The notes beneath the pieces were generated by a model. That model was not told where the DNA came from and did no database searches. It saw only the letters and a list, made by a program, of their open reading frames with translations. The translations under genes were made by a program, and so were the position numbers. A DNA stretch of 64,000 nt from Cladopsammia gracilis (lineage: Eukaryota; Cnidaria; Anthozoa; Scleractinia; Dendrophylliidae): contig JAJGOT010000001.1 of the NCBI GenBank assembly GCA_022457155.1, positions 2,255,001-2,319,000 on the forward strand, written 5' to 3'. Shown here piece after piece: positions 42,635 through 54,059 of the stretch; the first letter of the stretch is position 1, and each line of letters starts with the position of its first letter.

Positions 42635-44583
42635 GGGCGTCGATAAAACCAGGAACATGGAACATTCCGGAACATCCCAAAACATGAAAAAATTATGATT
42701 ATTATGACAAAATAAATAACTAAATAAAAAATAAATAAATAACCAAAAGAAGAGAAATAAATAAATAAAACTTAACTGGTGTCATTTCCGAAAATTTATA
42801 TGGAAAAAAAAATATTTTATAGTTGGAAGTTGGGCGGGGGAGGTGTTGAATACAGTTTATGCAACTGACCGCGACGAGTGAAGGCTTACCTCTTTAAAAT
42901 CTTTTAATCATTTGACGGTCATCCATCTATGACTCTGTGATCGTGAGAAGAGCTTTTTTTTTTTCAAAACAATTTTACGGGAAAATTCCACCATCCTGAT
43001 TAATAGTTTTGTAGTCTGAGTTCAAAAAAAGAAGTTCAGTTATCTAATAGCTGTCTTGTTTAGTGCTGCAATTCTTTCAAAATGGGATTCTCAAGTGTTT
43101 ACAGATTCCAATTTTGACATGTTCAAAAAATAAGCAGTCGAGGACTGCATGTGTTTACTGCTGTAAAAAGGAAATTGATAATCAATGTAAAGAATTGGTA
43201 TTCATGTGTTACTAAATCGCATGCAACCTGTGTAAAATGGGTAAGTCCAGGAAAACAATCCGCCCCCCCACCCACCTACGGATGCAAGATTTTTTTTACC
43301 CCCTCCCCACCCGGATTTCCAGGCCAGCTTGACCCACCCTCGCACCTTGATTTTTAATGTAACACTCCAATTAAGCAAGGACCACTTGGACAAACAGCAC
43401 GGCGAAGTGAAGCCGGATCTTGGTAATTGGGTAATAAAATACCCTTTTTATAGCTGTCCGATCAGCCTTGCATTTAGTTTTAGCCTTGATTTTTAACCCA
43501 TACACCCCCTCCTGCCTCGATTGCCCATTAACTTTTTGTAGGCCCTAAATTAACAGGTAATAAAAGCAATAAAAAAATGAAATCGCATTCAGGAGATCCT
43601 AGATTTTTTTTTTTAAATTTCCAAATCTTTGGTGATAATTGCTATATAAAATTGGTCAAACATTTTTTAAATAAACGTTGCGTAACGCATTCACTAAAAC
43701 CTCTCCGTGATTTCAAGACCAAATCGAAATGGGATGTTTCCATAAAGCTGGTTCTTTTAAAAATGCTTTGATTCCAGTCTTCACAGTTTCTTCAAAGTTA
43801 ATTGTCACAAATACACAATTTTGTTTTATGCAAATTTCACGTGAAATGTAATTTGATAGCAAGCTGTCTATATTTTTATGACCACTGAAAGGCTGAATCC
43901 AAAATATCTTTTCCATAAAAGGTCGAAACTTTTGCATGAAACTCACATTTCCTTGAATGAAAATGTCTTTCCTGTGATTAAAAGAGTCAAACACTTATCA
44001 CAATTCAGTGATTTTCTGCTTCTGGATGTCTTGGCGATTTATTTATCCCCTAATTATGGCGCGGAACGCTAGCGCCTGCGAAAATATAATAAATATCACA
44101 AAATAATTCAATTAAGCAAATTCAGTTATTATGGTTTCTAAAATTTCCGACTTTTCCAGTGTATATAGAATGCACATTCTTATCCGGAAAGATGATTCAC
44201 ATAATGCTTTCGCTAATCAAAAAAGCAGTTCTGAATGCTCTGAATGCTCAAAGACCGTAACATGATTAAACCCACGGCGAACAACAAGGGTGGCTGGGGG
44301 GGGATAGCCAGAACACCCCCCCCCCCCCCCCACCAGACCTGTATCCAACACCTCCTCGATCCCCCGCCCTACTTCCAACTAAATTGATATACTTTTTTTC
44401 ATATTCGGAGATGATACCGGTTTATTTTATTTTTATTTATTGATTTCTCTTTATTGGTTAATTAGTTATTATTATTTTTTGTAATAATTGTTCTAACTTT
44501 TTATGTTCCGGGATGTTCCGGAATGTTCCGGGATGTTCCGGAATGTTCCGGAATGTTCCGTGTTCCGGGTTTTATCGACGCCC
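42635..44583. mobile_element. 1949-bp TIR element with 10-bp target duplication
   Basis: GGGCGTCGATAAAACCAGGA and (reversed) GGGCGTCGATAAAACCCGGA begin inverted repeats that extend about 220 bp through GGAACATTCCGGAACATCCC-type units and a TTGGAAGTTGGGCGGGGGA block. TGTTTTGCGT is repeated exactly outside (42625-42634 and 44584-44593). A 10-bp duplication fits Mutator-like transposons. Open frames inside (43151-44072) show no transposase motifs, so the element is probably non-autonomous, with possible nested insertions. Confidence 0.85.
44504..44570. repeat. (GGAATGTTCCGGGATGTTCC)n subterminal repeat
   Basis: Five or six 11-bp GGAATGTTCCG units in the right TIR of the surrounding element. Fewer units occur at the left end, so the array expanded on one side. 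Confidence 0.7.
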
Positions 44584-44593
44584 TGTTTTGCGT

Positions 44594-45585
44594 CGTGTCT
44601 GAGCTTTATTTACTCCAAGATCAGAAGACATGAGTGATTCTGTCAGCAGACGACTTGTTTCTTACTCGGAACAGTTTCAGTGGTTCGTTAAATATAAGCA
44701 GTAAGCTAGACGAGGAGCTCGCGACTGAACAACCTCGAGGTGTTTATGATAACGCGCAGTTTAGCGTTGCAGAAGTGACTGAGGTGTTGTTCGAAGATGC
44801 CAAGCAATGTCAAGATATCGCAGCAGAAAGTAGAATCCAGTAATCCAGTATTTCGGAACGATCATCGTCTGTGTTCAATTTAACAAATTGCTCGGTTGTG
44901 TTCAAAATGTAAGAATCCTTAAAGTTGGTGACAAATTTTTCTTGCTTTGCTGTTAGTTTTGTTTGCAACTTTGGGTGTTGAGAGGGGAATATGTCAGGGG
45001 AATATTTCAGGGGAATATGTCGGGGGAATATGTTGGGGGAATATATTCCATTGTTTTGCTATTGTTTCAGCCCCGCACTCCCCTGTAACAATCAAAAGCC
45101 GCCACCAGCTTTTCAGACAGTTGATAATTAGCGGGGATTACTCAAGATAATCCCCTACGAGAACAAAGGAAACCAAGCCATGTGGAATATAAAATTGTTT
45201 ATTTACGACTTACATATACCAACAAAATAACTGGATGATATCCATATTGGTGCTTTGTTCGAGCCAGCTCAGGGATCGGCGCACGACTTGAAAATATTTT
45301 TTCACCTGACGCGATAAAGTCCACAAAAACAACTCAATAATTTCAACTTTATTTTTAATTTCTCAATGCATGTAAAATATCAATACATTTCTCCTAAACT
45401 CCGATCCGGCCACAAACACAACTCAATAATTTCAACTCTATTTCCACTTTACAAATAAACTATCAATTTAAGCTTATATTTTGTTGAAAACTCGACATAA
45501 TTAGAATGGCGGCCACAAAACCAGAACGCAAAACTAAAGCTTCACTTGCCGTAAATCGACTGATAACATTTCAAACCGGTTGAGT
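44594..45585. other. No gene recognised; GGGGAATATGTC repeats at about 44985-45050
   Basis: Five variants of GGGGAATATGT in tandem. Plus-strand frames 44634-44843 and 44947-45150 have no domain. A third of the stretch is AT-rich intergenic sequence. Confidence 0.4.
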
Positions 45586-45629
45586 TTACAATAAATAAAG
45601 CTGAGCAACCATTATATCACTGTTAGAAT

Positions 45630-46268
45630 TGGTACGGATGAAATTTGTAAAGTCTGGACACTTCTGTCGAGGTTTTGACATGGTGGTTGTTATTTGCAGG
45701 AGGATTTTGAACCGGCGCTTTGGCAGAATAGCACATGCCTTTGCAATTTTCAATAACGTAGGATAACCGCCAGTCTTCCGCCTCTGGGGGTATTTTGTTT
45801 TCCAAGGCTTTATGAAGATACAGAAGATCTTTATCAAGTTCTTGTCCGGTTAACTGGGTACTTTAATGGATTTATGCGTTTTAGGCGAGGGCGCATAACG
45901 GCATAAAAACTCTCGGACGATCGTTCAAGCTGCAGGGTAAATTGTTCGAGTGTTTGCTTAGCCGCGTCCTTGTTCTTCGTTAATAACACCAATTTTTTTT
46001 GAGGTTCAATGATCGATTTCCCCAGTTCTGGATGTTTATCTTTCAATCTGCAATTCACATGAGAATCGCAGGTTGTTCCGCGGCAATTGTTCCGGTTGTG
46101 ACCGGTCTGGTGACAGTTGCTGCAAATTCTCCCGCGGGTAACAGTTGTTAGCGAATCATTTTCCCTTTTGAGCTTGAACAAACGTTCTTGGGCATTGGAA
46201 ATTTGCACTTCCAAAAAACATACGTTTTCAATGAGCTCCTGCTTCCGGCGGTCAAGTGGGGAAGCCAA
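45630..46268 (-). pseudogene. CCHC zinc-knuckle, coiled-coil protein (gag-like family), frameshifted
   Basis: A 144-codon frame starts MASPLDRRKQELIENVC and contains a predicted coiled coil, an exact C-x2-C-x4-H-x4-C knuckle (CSNCHQTGHNRNNC), LKDKHPELGKSI, and SFYAVMRPRLKR. A one-base shift near 45850 passes to a second frame (ELDKDLLYLHKALENKIPP ... VIENCKG), ending at about 45624. Zinc knuckles bind single-stranded nucleic acid. The protein could be a retroelement gag or a domesticated multicopy cnidarian family. No protease or reverse transcriptase adjoins it. Confidence 0.5.
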
Positions 46269-47026
46269 ATTGTTGTGTTAGGAGGAAATTGGCAATATGT
46301 ACGAGAATTTAAAGAGTTTTGTGCGATTAGAAATGTTAAGTGGGAAAGACGTATTTACTTCACTTTTGCCGGTATTATCTGATTAAGCTTATATTACGCA
46401 TAGAATTCAAGTTTACGCTTTGCTGTTAGCAGTTTTTCCGTTTCGCTATTTGGTAGTTTTTCAAGTTTTGCTATTGGTTGTAGATCAACAGCTGGATCAA
46501 TTCAGCTTGGTTTTTAATACTCCGCATTCAGCTGTGAAAGGTTTTGGCTTAGTATGAAATTCGCTTTTATTATAAGCTTTTGTGCTATTCATCGAAATTT
46601 AATCTTCTAAAAGTCAACAGGGTTTTTGTTTTTGACAATCAAACTTAATTGTTTTAACTTCTTTGAAAAGCATCCAATTACTGTACCAGGTCGTGCTTTC
46701 ATTCATACTAAAATGTACTACCTTCTGAACAATAGTTTACCTTGAGTTAATTTATCGTTCTTAATTAGGTTCGTTCCACAACTCCGCGGTGTCTATTCAA
46801 GTTGACACCTTGTTAGTAAAATTATCATATTCTAAGTTATGTCTAGCCGATTTTTGACGTATCAAGCTGTACACACAATAGTTGTTATTACTGTTCTAAA
46901 TTAGTCTCGTTCGGCACTCACGGTGTCTTTTCAGTTTTAACTAATCAACGACTTGGCAAGTAATGGTGTCATTTTGTTTTTCAGTATGAATAGTTTAGCT
47001 GACTCATCGAAGTTAAATTTAGTCGG
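46269..47026. other. No gene recognised
   Basis: AT-rich sequence leading into the LTR-like repeat. Confidence 0.4.
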
Positions 47027-47570
47027 CTTTTGTTGTAGGTGAATAACTCGATAAGTGTACATCGCTGGTACGCATGCCGTACAAGTTATTTGCCGACCTT
47101 GCAAATCTATTGATACGACACCATTACGTGCTTAAAAGCCGCTTGCTGACTTGGCTTTTCTGCTACTTCTTTGTTTTAGGGTTTTCAAATGTAGATTACT
47201 TTTAAAAATAGTTTTATGAACAATGGACACTTGGGTTAGAAATATATTATGAAATTTACTTTTGCTGAGCTCAAAGAATTTCGCTTGACACTTTCATTAT
47301 GTTCCTTTGTGTTGAACACTTGTACCTTACGTATATAAGAACCTAGTTTGCAATTGTTAGTTGGATTACATCGTTTGATTACATCGTTGGATTACATCGT
47401 AAAGTCACAAGTCAGGAATAAACGCTGTTGGAACCGCAAGTCAGGTTTCTTGATCGCCTTCCTGTTGCGTACCAGTTCGTGGTTTGATCCCGTACCTACC
47501 GAGAGATTCGGCTCTCCTTTGCAAGCGAGTTGCCCATTTGAGTTAGTTTTCCCCCGTTATCAAGCGCCGA
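47027..47570 (+). repeat. LTR-like repeat, copy B
   Basis: Matches copy A (835-1645) without its two insertions. It contains a TATA box (GTATATAAG at 47332-47339), a 13-bp tandem TTGGATTACATCG, AATAAA at 47417-47422, and a U5-like stretch through GTACCAGTTCGTGGTTTGAT. Confidence 0.55.
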
Positions 47571-47647
47571 TTCCCCTAAAGGCTTTCCTTAGTCCGACAC
47601 CACACCGGCAAAACCTTCCGTCACACCGATCAGAAAAAGGTTTTTAA

Positions 47648-47830
47648 AAATACTGCGGTCAGGAATCCCGCATGTTTGATTACTTTAGTACAAATTTTAT
47701 AATCTGTGTTTAACAGAGAAATTGGTTGCCAGTTTTTCAAGTCTAACTTGTCGTTCTTCTTGTAAAGCAGGCGGATAATTCCTTGACGTTGTGTGTCAGA
47801 GATTGATCCGTGTTTAAAAGAGTAATTTAG
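47648..47830 (-). pseudogene. LINE reverse transcriptase fragment (Tx1/L1 type)
   Basis: Minus strand reads SDTQRQGIIRLLYKKNDKLD then KNWQPISLLNTDYKICTKV, the conserved RT block with the NWRPISLLN motif. About 60 residues; both sides are lost. Confidence 0.7.
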
Positions 47831-47859
47831 TAAATTGTGACTTAATAGACCCTAGCCTG

Positions 47860-48060
47860 CATTATGAGCCAAGCGGGGCGAGCGAAGCATTTCGCGCGAA
47901 GCGCGACACGAGCGCGAAGCGCGAGACGAGGGGAGGAAAAAAAATAAGCGCCTGTAGACAGTCCATTGTTCTGGCTCTTCCGCCCACCAACTCCCACCAA
48001 TATTAACTGACCGCAGTGATTTGGAAATAACCAATCAAAACACGATCTATATCGCAAGTT
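47860..48060. mobile_element. Partial TAGCCTG-type GC-rich repeat
   Basis: Begins CTAGCCTGCATTATGAGCCA and carries GCGCGAAGCGCGA repeats like the other TAGCCTG elements in this window. The right terminus was not found. Confidence 0.35.
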
Positions 48061-48337
48061 ATGGAGATTTGAGAGTAGATAAGGTAATATGTGGTGTAGG
48101 AGAAGTAAATTCGGATGTGCGTAGGCTAATAAATTGATTAAAAGGTTGTTTGTGTAAAGGGTATTCGTTTATAGCGGTGTGGGAGGAAAGCGTGAAGGGT
48201 GAATTGTCTTGTGAGCGTTTAAAGAGGTTTTAAAAGACACTGACCTATTTCTATAGTAAGTGAAGGAAAAAAACGGCAAACTGATCCTTACGGCAGAAAA
48301 ACAGAAGCAGAAGCAGAAGCAAATAAAATAAAATAAA

Positions 48338-48560
48338 AGTGGAATATAATAGTGCCCAATATTTCGCTTTGCAAAACAAAGCTTCTTCAGGGGCTAGCAC
48401 TATAAATGATTACAACTGTAAAACCGTTATACAAGTGGTTTTGAAAAAACTAAAGAATAACAAAAACAATGAATGTGTGATTGGTGAAGGGTTTGACGGG
48501 TGATAAACTAAACTGACTAGTGATGAGAAAGTTAATGAAGTTCGTCGCGTCTGTTGATTC
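48338..48560 (-). mobile_element. Possible Penelope-like 3' tail
   Basis: On the plus strand CAATATTTCGCTTTGCAAAA and CTTCTTCAGGGGC resemble (reversed) the 3' UTR hairpin region of Penelope-like elements. No nuclease remains. Confidence 0.25.
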
Positions 48561-48639
48561 CACGAGAAATGCTTCACGCGCTTTTCGTAGCTGGTATTAA
48601 TAGATTAAAAAGGGTGAAACCCGTACGAAAAATTATAGA

Positions 48640-49360
48640 CTACGAGCAGTCCCTCCTTTTTCCTCAGGGATAGTAGAGCGAGCGAAATGCGAGCGCGCGT
48701 GAAAATCACCCCACGCGAGAAAGGCGAGACGCGCGGCGGAGAGAGAGAAAAAGGAGAGTCTACAGACAAAGCCCAAACTTTTGACCCTTCACGGTCGACT
48801 GATTTTGGAGTGTGAAGTTCGTATCGCCTTTCAAACGAATTACGTCATTATGACGTCACAATGACGTAATTCGTGATGAAATACGCGTCATAGTACAACA
48901 TATGCTAAGTTGAAAAAACTACAATTTCGATTTTATGCAACTTTGTCCTTTCTCCGTTGTGCCTACATTCATTGTTTTCGCGTTTAAATACCCCTAAAGT
49001 TTGACCATATATGGTCATTTGGCGGGAAATTTGAATTTCTTTAACTAGCTGTAACTTTACGTCTTTTTATCCGATTGAGATGGGGTTTTCACCAGAAATC
49101 ATAGAATTCTATACTGAAAACTAATACAACATTTTTCACACTTTTTTCCTGAATTTTAATTCTGATGCCAAATTTGGACATCATTTATGACGTCACAATA
49201 GCAGTCAAATGGGATGAAATAATCATCAATTGATAGGTAATTTATCCACCTACTTTCCTTCCAAGTTTCGTTAGATTCGATGTATTCTACTTTTGTCTAT
49301 AGCCTAAAACTCTCAGTTTCGAGAGTTGCGGGAGGAAAAGCCCTAGCAACCGACCACCGT
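48640..49360. other. Repeat-like block, no gene
   Basis: Starts GACTACGAGCAGTCCCTCC with GC-rich GCGAGCGAAATGCGAGCGCG sequence and contains several GACGTCA motifs. It looks like an element end, but boundaries are not determinable by eye. Confidence 0.3.
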
Positions 49361-49479
49361 GAAGATGGAATCTTTTGTGAATCTTTTCCCTTTATTAAAA
49401 CACTGTGGTGACAATCTAGTTAAATGCTGTTTTCTTTTTTTGATATTTTTCACCCCGAATGTTTTCCTACTAACTCGAA

Positions 49480-49592
49480 ATCCAACTCGAAGTCCAACTC
49501 GAAGTCCAACTCGAAATCCAACTCGAAGACCAACTCGAAGTCCAACTCGAAGTCCAACTCAAACTCGAACTCGAACTCGAAGTCCAACTTGA
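49480..49592. repeat. Minisatellite (TCCAACTCGAAG)n
   Basis: About nine 12-bp units with small variation. Plus-strand frames reading SNSKSNSK or RSPTRNPT repeats are translation of the array only. Confidence 0.9.
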
Positions 49593-49854
49593 GGTATCAT
49601 TACTCCCATTTTGAATGACACAGGCTGGAAAACTTCAATTTTAATTAAATGAGAAATAGAACATGATCTTCATGTCAACAATCACTTTGACCGAGGTCAT
49701 GTCAAGGATGCTTATAATTGAGATAACTTGTAATGCATTTGTTAAAGATGTTATGGCTTACATGTTATAAGCTTATTTAGTATTTTGTGAAAGAAGGGGT
49801 GCGTGACTCAGACAAAGTTTGCTGTCAGCTCAAAGGCTTTGTATGAGCGTGACC

Positions 49855-50235
49855 CGGGGGGGGGGGGGGGGGCGGGTACTCCCTTATATGACCTATACGG
49901 GGACGTGCCGCTGGACAGGGTATGGTTTTTGGCATTTTTGTCCTGAACGGGGTATATAATTTAACGCGAGTCTGTCCTAAACAGGGTATGGTTCCAGTTA
50001 ACGTAGCGCTTGTGGTGACTTCCCTTGTCGTGATTAGCATATTCATGCGAAGGTGAAGTCGTTTTCGTTTCAGATCCGTCTACTATTTTTTTAAAGCTCA
50101 GATTAATAACCACGCACGAGTCGTGTCCTAGACAGGGTCCTAAAATAGAGGGTGTTGTTCTACACAGGGTAGGTATTTTCGTTTCTTTTTTGTCCTAAAC
50201 AGGGTCAGGGTCTCAGACCCTCAGCGGCACCCCTA
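49855..50235. mobile_element. Poly-G-ended repeat, family 1
   Basis: A run of G (49857-49872), then CGGGTACTCCCTTATATGAC and repeated ACAGGGTATGG / GTCCTAAACAGGGT units, ending CAGCGGCACCCCTA. Related in style to the two blocks that follow. Confidence 0.45.
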
Positions 50236-50626
50236 TGCCCAAATATTGGTGATGATGATTTGAACGTTTTGTGCGCTTCAAATACAATAAATACAAGGCA
50301 ATGTTACATTAGGAAGTGAAAAACTGATTCAAGAAATGTAAATCTTGACTTAAAATTCAACAAATTATGTGACGAGGCTGCACGGTGAAATTCGATCATC
50401 GGACTTCCAATCTATTAGCCCTTCAGCGATAAGAAAACATTTCATGACTTGTGCCCAGAGGCAAAGAGAAAAGTTATTTTTTTTGTATCCTTCTTATATG
50501 ACTAAGATGTTTGCATCGCTAGCTTGAAAAGAGATGCGTAAATAGGTTCCAAATGATCTGTATTATCCCAAATTAACTGCCGTGTACCCAAATTTTAACT
50601 TTATACTAATTAGCAGTAGCTAAAAA

Positions 50627-51243
50627 AACCCGGGGGGGGGGGGTCTCCCATATATTAGCCTGTTTCAGGCGTTCAGATAGTTGGGAAAGCGCGAATAGTT
50701 GGGGAAGGCGCGAACAAAAGCGAGCGAAAAAATTGCGGGGAGGCTGGGGAGAGGAGGCGAAAGTTCCCTCGCCTCGCCTCCCGCAATTTTTTCGCTCGCT
50801 TTTCTTCGCGCCTTCCCCAACTATTCGCGCTTTCCCCACTATCTGAACGCCTGGAACAGGCTACCCATATATAAGCTATACGGGTATGTGCCGCTTGATG
50901 GGGTCGGGTTTTTGACCTTCTGGGTCTGAGACGGGGTCTTAGTTTTGCCCACTAAGTCTGAGATGGGGTATACTTTACCGTTCAATTTTCGAATTAAGTG
51001 TTTTGTCATTTTTTTCCGGTACATTTTTCATCTGGAACCGTGCCTGTAGAAGTCGATTCAATGAGCGTGTATGGGTTTGACGCCTAATTCTGTCAATTTG
51101 TGTAAACAAACCCCTTTTTTGTATAAAGAGCCCTTTACCAAATTTAACTGTATGGTCTGAGATGGGGTAGCAAAAATAGAAATTTTAGGTCTGAGATGGG
51201 GTAGAGGTTCTTAGGTCCCAGCGAAACACCCCCACCACCGACG
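50627..51243. mobile_element. Poly-G-ended repeat, family 2, split by a MITE
   Basis: G run, TCTCCCATATAT, then after the nested element CCCATATATAAGCTATACGG, TGTGCCGCTTGATGGGG and several GTCTGAGATGGGGT units, ending AGCGAAACACCCCC. The nested element at 50656 interrupts it. Confidence 0.55.
50656..50863. mobile_element. 208-bp TIR element, TAGCCTG type, 9-bp target duplication
   Basis: TAGCCTGTTTCAGGCGTTCA and its near complement end the element; the inverted arms of about 95 bp leave a short GC-rich loop. CCCATATAT is repeated at both sides (50647-50655 and 50864-50872). The minus and plus frames here are foldback translations. Confidence 0.85.
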
Positions 51244-51554
51244 CCCGGGGGGAGACTCCCATATGAAAGGGGCGGGGGTGCCCGTCGGAAATTTTGAATT
51301 AAACCCCTAAAGGAGACCAATCTGGGTGTGGCTCAAGCTTTTGTTGACCCCTAAAAGAGACCATTTTAAAGCACAGACAAATGTATTATATTAATGTTTC
51401 TTCGCGTGCAACCCTAAACGAGACTTTGACGGCAAAATATAATGGCGTTTTGCCCAGAACACCCTAAGCGAGACCAAAATCCGAAATTTACACCCCTAAA
51501 CGAGACGACGAGCATCCCCGCCCCTTTCATATGGGAGTCCCCCCCCCCCCCAGG
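51244..51554. mobile_element. 311-bp foldback element, family 3
   Basis: CCCGGGGGGAGACTCCCATA at the left and CATATGGGAGTCCCCCCCCC at the right form inverted ends of about 40 bp, with GACCCCTAAA / CCCTAAACGAGAC units within. Target duplication not evident. Confidence 0.6.
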
Positions 51555-53197
51555 GTTTCGACGGTGATCGGGAGACTAAAATTGATGGTTTTTGAGAACT
51601 TGTTGCTACACTGTGCTGACGATCCGCAATAACGGCGAAATACCTATCCACAGTTGCATTTAAACTTTCGGTTTGGTCTCAATCATGCCATTGTTGCGTG
51701 ACTTTTTCTACGCAGTTGTCAGCCCTTGCTTCTTATAGTACCGTCGAAAGGGCCGAGACGGCCTGAATTCGTTTCTTGCTTGTAGCAGGGCGAAAATAAA
51801 GAATTTGAAAACAAAATTGTGTATTTCAAACATGTGTACCAAAGCCTTTTGACCAGCAAAAAATAAAGGAAAACTATTTTTGGTCGCGAAATCGAGCGGA
51901 CCGCTTTTAGCGGGACTGCCACTTAACGCTAACAGACGTACCACTAATCGAAAAACGGAAAACAGAGATATTTCAGCCGATCCACATCTGAATAAATTAC
52001 AAGAAAAATATTAAACATCAAACAACATTTAACAGACCGGGCCCTATGGAATATATGAATGATCGATGTTTTAAAATATATTAAAGTGAAGTCGCTTAGC
52101 GAGTGACAACCGGACATCTCGTGCGTCTCTTGTGGTCATTTATCCGACAAGGCTGTCAAATCGGAGATAAAGCACGCGTTCTATTTTCATGTCTTTCTCG
52201 TCGCATATTTGCGTCTTGTTGTACTAGATGTGGTCAATTAGCGAGTGACAACCGGAAATTTCGTGAAGACAGACAGACAGACACCTTTATTTAAAAATAA
52301 AATTCTATGTTCTCCCAGGGTAGTCCCTTCAGAGGGTTAAAAAAAACCCCACTGCTATCAATGGGAGCCCTGGGAGAAACATAATGAAAAGAGTTGCTTT
52401 CGGCTTGATTATGCAAGAGTATGGATTTGGCTTTTGTTCTGTCGGTTTTGGAATATTGAATCATTGCCATATGAAGCACTCATCAGTCAAATATTTCAAT
52501 AGTATTGCAGGAGAAAATCCAGATGATATTAAAGTTTTGAAAATAGCTCTAACTGGGAAAGCTACTTTCCATATTAGAGGCATTACATTTTACACACGAC
52601 ATTCAAGTTTTCCAGTTTCAACCATGTTTGAATTTAGAAATAATGAGACAAAAAGATGCCAAAAAATTAGCAGAGCTACTTAATCGCATGTGAAAAACAT
52701 ACTAAACATGATATTGCCATTTTAAATCGAAGAGTTCTTAATGTAAAATCAAAAGAAAAAATTATCCTATGAATATTTCCTATTTATGTCCTACAAATGC
52801 ACCAGTAGATGATCACAACAATGCTATTTATAACATTCACTTACAACCACTCATTTCACAGTCAAAAACCGTTGATGAGCCTCCACTAGTTCTAACCACT
52901 TCTGCAGTCACCGGCAAATGAATTTTAAAGCCTTCATACCGTAGCCTTTACGTTCTTTATTTAGCAAGACTCCACTTTCTGTTCTACTGTAAAGTGAACT
53001 TCATCCCTGTTCATCCGTTGCTTCAATAACTAAATGTCTCGCGGAATAAAATGACATTATTGCCTTGTACATAAAATCTTTGTCGCGTATGTACTCTTCG
53101 GAAAGATTGAACATTCGATTTTACCCCCCCCCCCCCCCCCATCTCAAGATTCTTCTTTTTTGTTAACCTCACGTTCTAACGCATTAACGAGATGGCT
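51555..53197. other. No gene recognised
   Basis: Includes a short AAGTGAAGTC-GAGTGACAACCGG direct repeat near 52087 and 52240, and a C run at 53125-53140. The frame 52384-52683 has no domain. Confidence 0.4.
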
Positions 53198-54049
53198 TTA
53201 AGAGCCCTTTGATTGTATTTCAAAGGGACTAGTTGAAAGGCCATTGTTAAGTACATAGCTTGAAATATTGTGGTAGAACGTATGTACCCATTGTATAAAT
53301 GAAGGACCGAAGTTAAAGGCAGTAAGAGCCTGATACAGAAAATGCCTGTTAACTGAATCAAAGGCTTTCTGAAAATCAACGGTTATCATCTTGCCCTTGA
53401 GTCCGTAACGTTCCGTGTATTCAAGGATGTCGTCTATTGTCCTAATTGCATCATTGATTGTTTGTCCTTTAACATATGCGTGTTGATTGTAGTGAATTAT
53501 TTTCAGTAGCACAGTCTGTAATCTCAAGGCAATGGCTTTTGATCCGATCTTGGCATCCACATTAATCAAGGAGATCAGTCTCCAGTTCGAAATTTTGCGC
53601 TTGTCTTTATCTTTCTTTTCTAATAACGTTATAATCGCTTGTTTTTGCGAGTTGTATAATTCACCGTAATCATATGAATAATTGAGACTATCCGCAAGGA
53701 GTTCACCAAGATCTTCCCAAAAAGCAGTGTAAAACTCTACTGTTTTAAAACCGTCATTACCTGGCGATTTATTTTTCTGAAAAGACTGCAGACTTTTAAA
53801 ACATTCCGTTAGAGTTATTCTGCCTTCACACAAGAGAGTATCCTGATCGGATAATTTCGGGATCCCTTTAGACCGCAAGAACGAATTAAGGACCGTGTCC
53901 GAGGTTTTAAGCTCATCCCTCTTATAAAGGTCGGAATAGAAACTCTCTAATTCTTTCATAATCTTTTTAGGCTCGTAAGTTACAAAGCCATCTCTCGTAT
54001 ATGCCTTACGGATACAGCTCTTGGACTTTCTGTGAGTTTCAAGGTTCAA
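53198..54049 (-). pseudogene. LINE reverse transcriptase, N-terminal part
   Basis: Contains KKDKDKRKISNWRLISLINV (RT block with usual NWRPISLLN altered), then HAYVKGQTINDAIRTIDDI and the motif A region MITVDFQKAFDSVN with its catalytic aspartate. The frame ends at SPFEIQ, before the expected YxDD motif. It replicates LINE RNA by target-primed reverse transcription in intact relatives; this copy cannot. Confidence 0.8.
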
Positions 54050-54059
54050 GAAATATTTA

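Noticed and set aside
49359..49618. Two plus-strand frames encoding repetitive S/N/K or T/R/P/S proteins
   Set aside because: They are simple translations of the 12-bp minisatellite at 49480-49592; the array is open in several frames by chance.
50606..50929. ORFs on both strands near 50600-50930
   Set aside because: They arise from the 208-bp foldback element and flanking G-run repeat.
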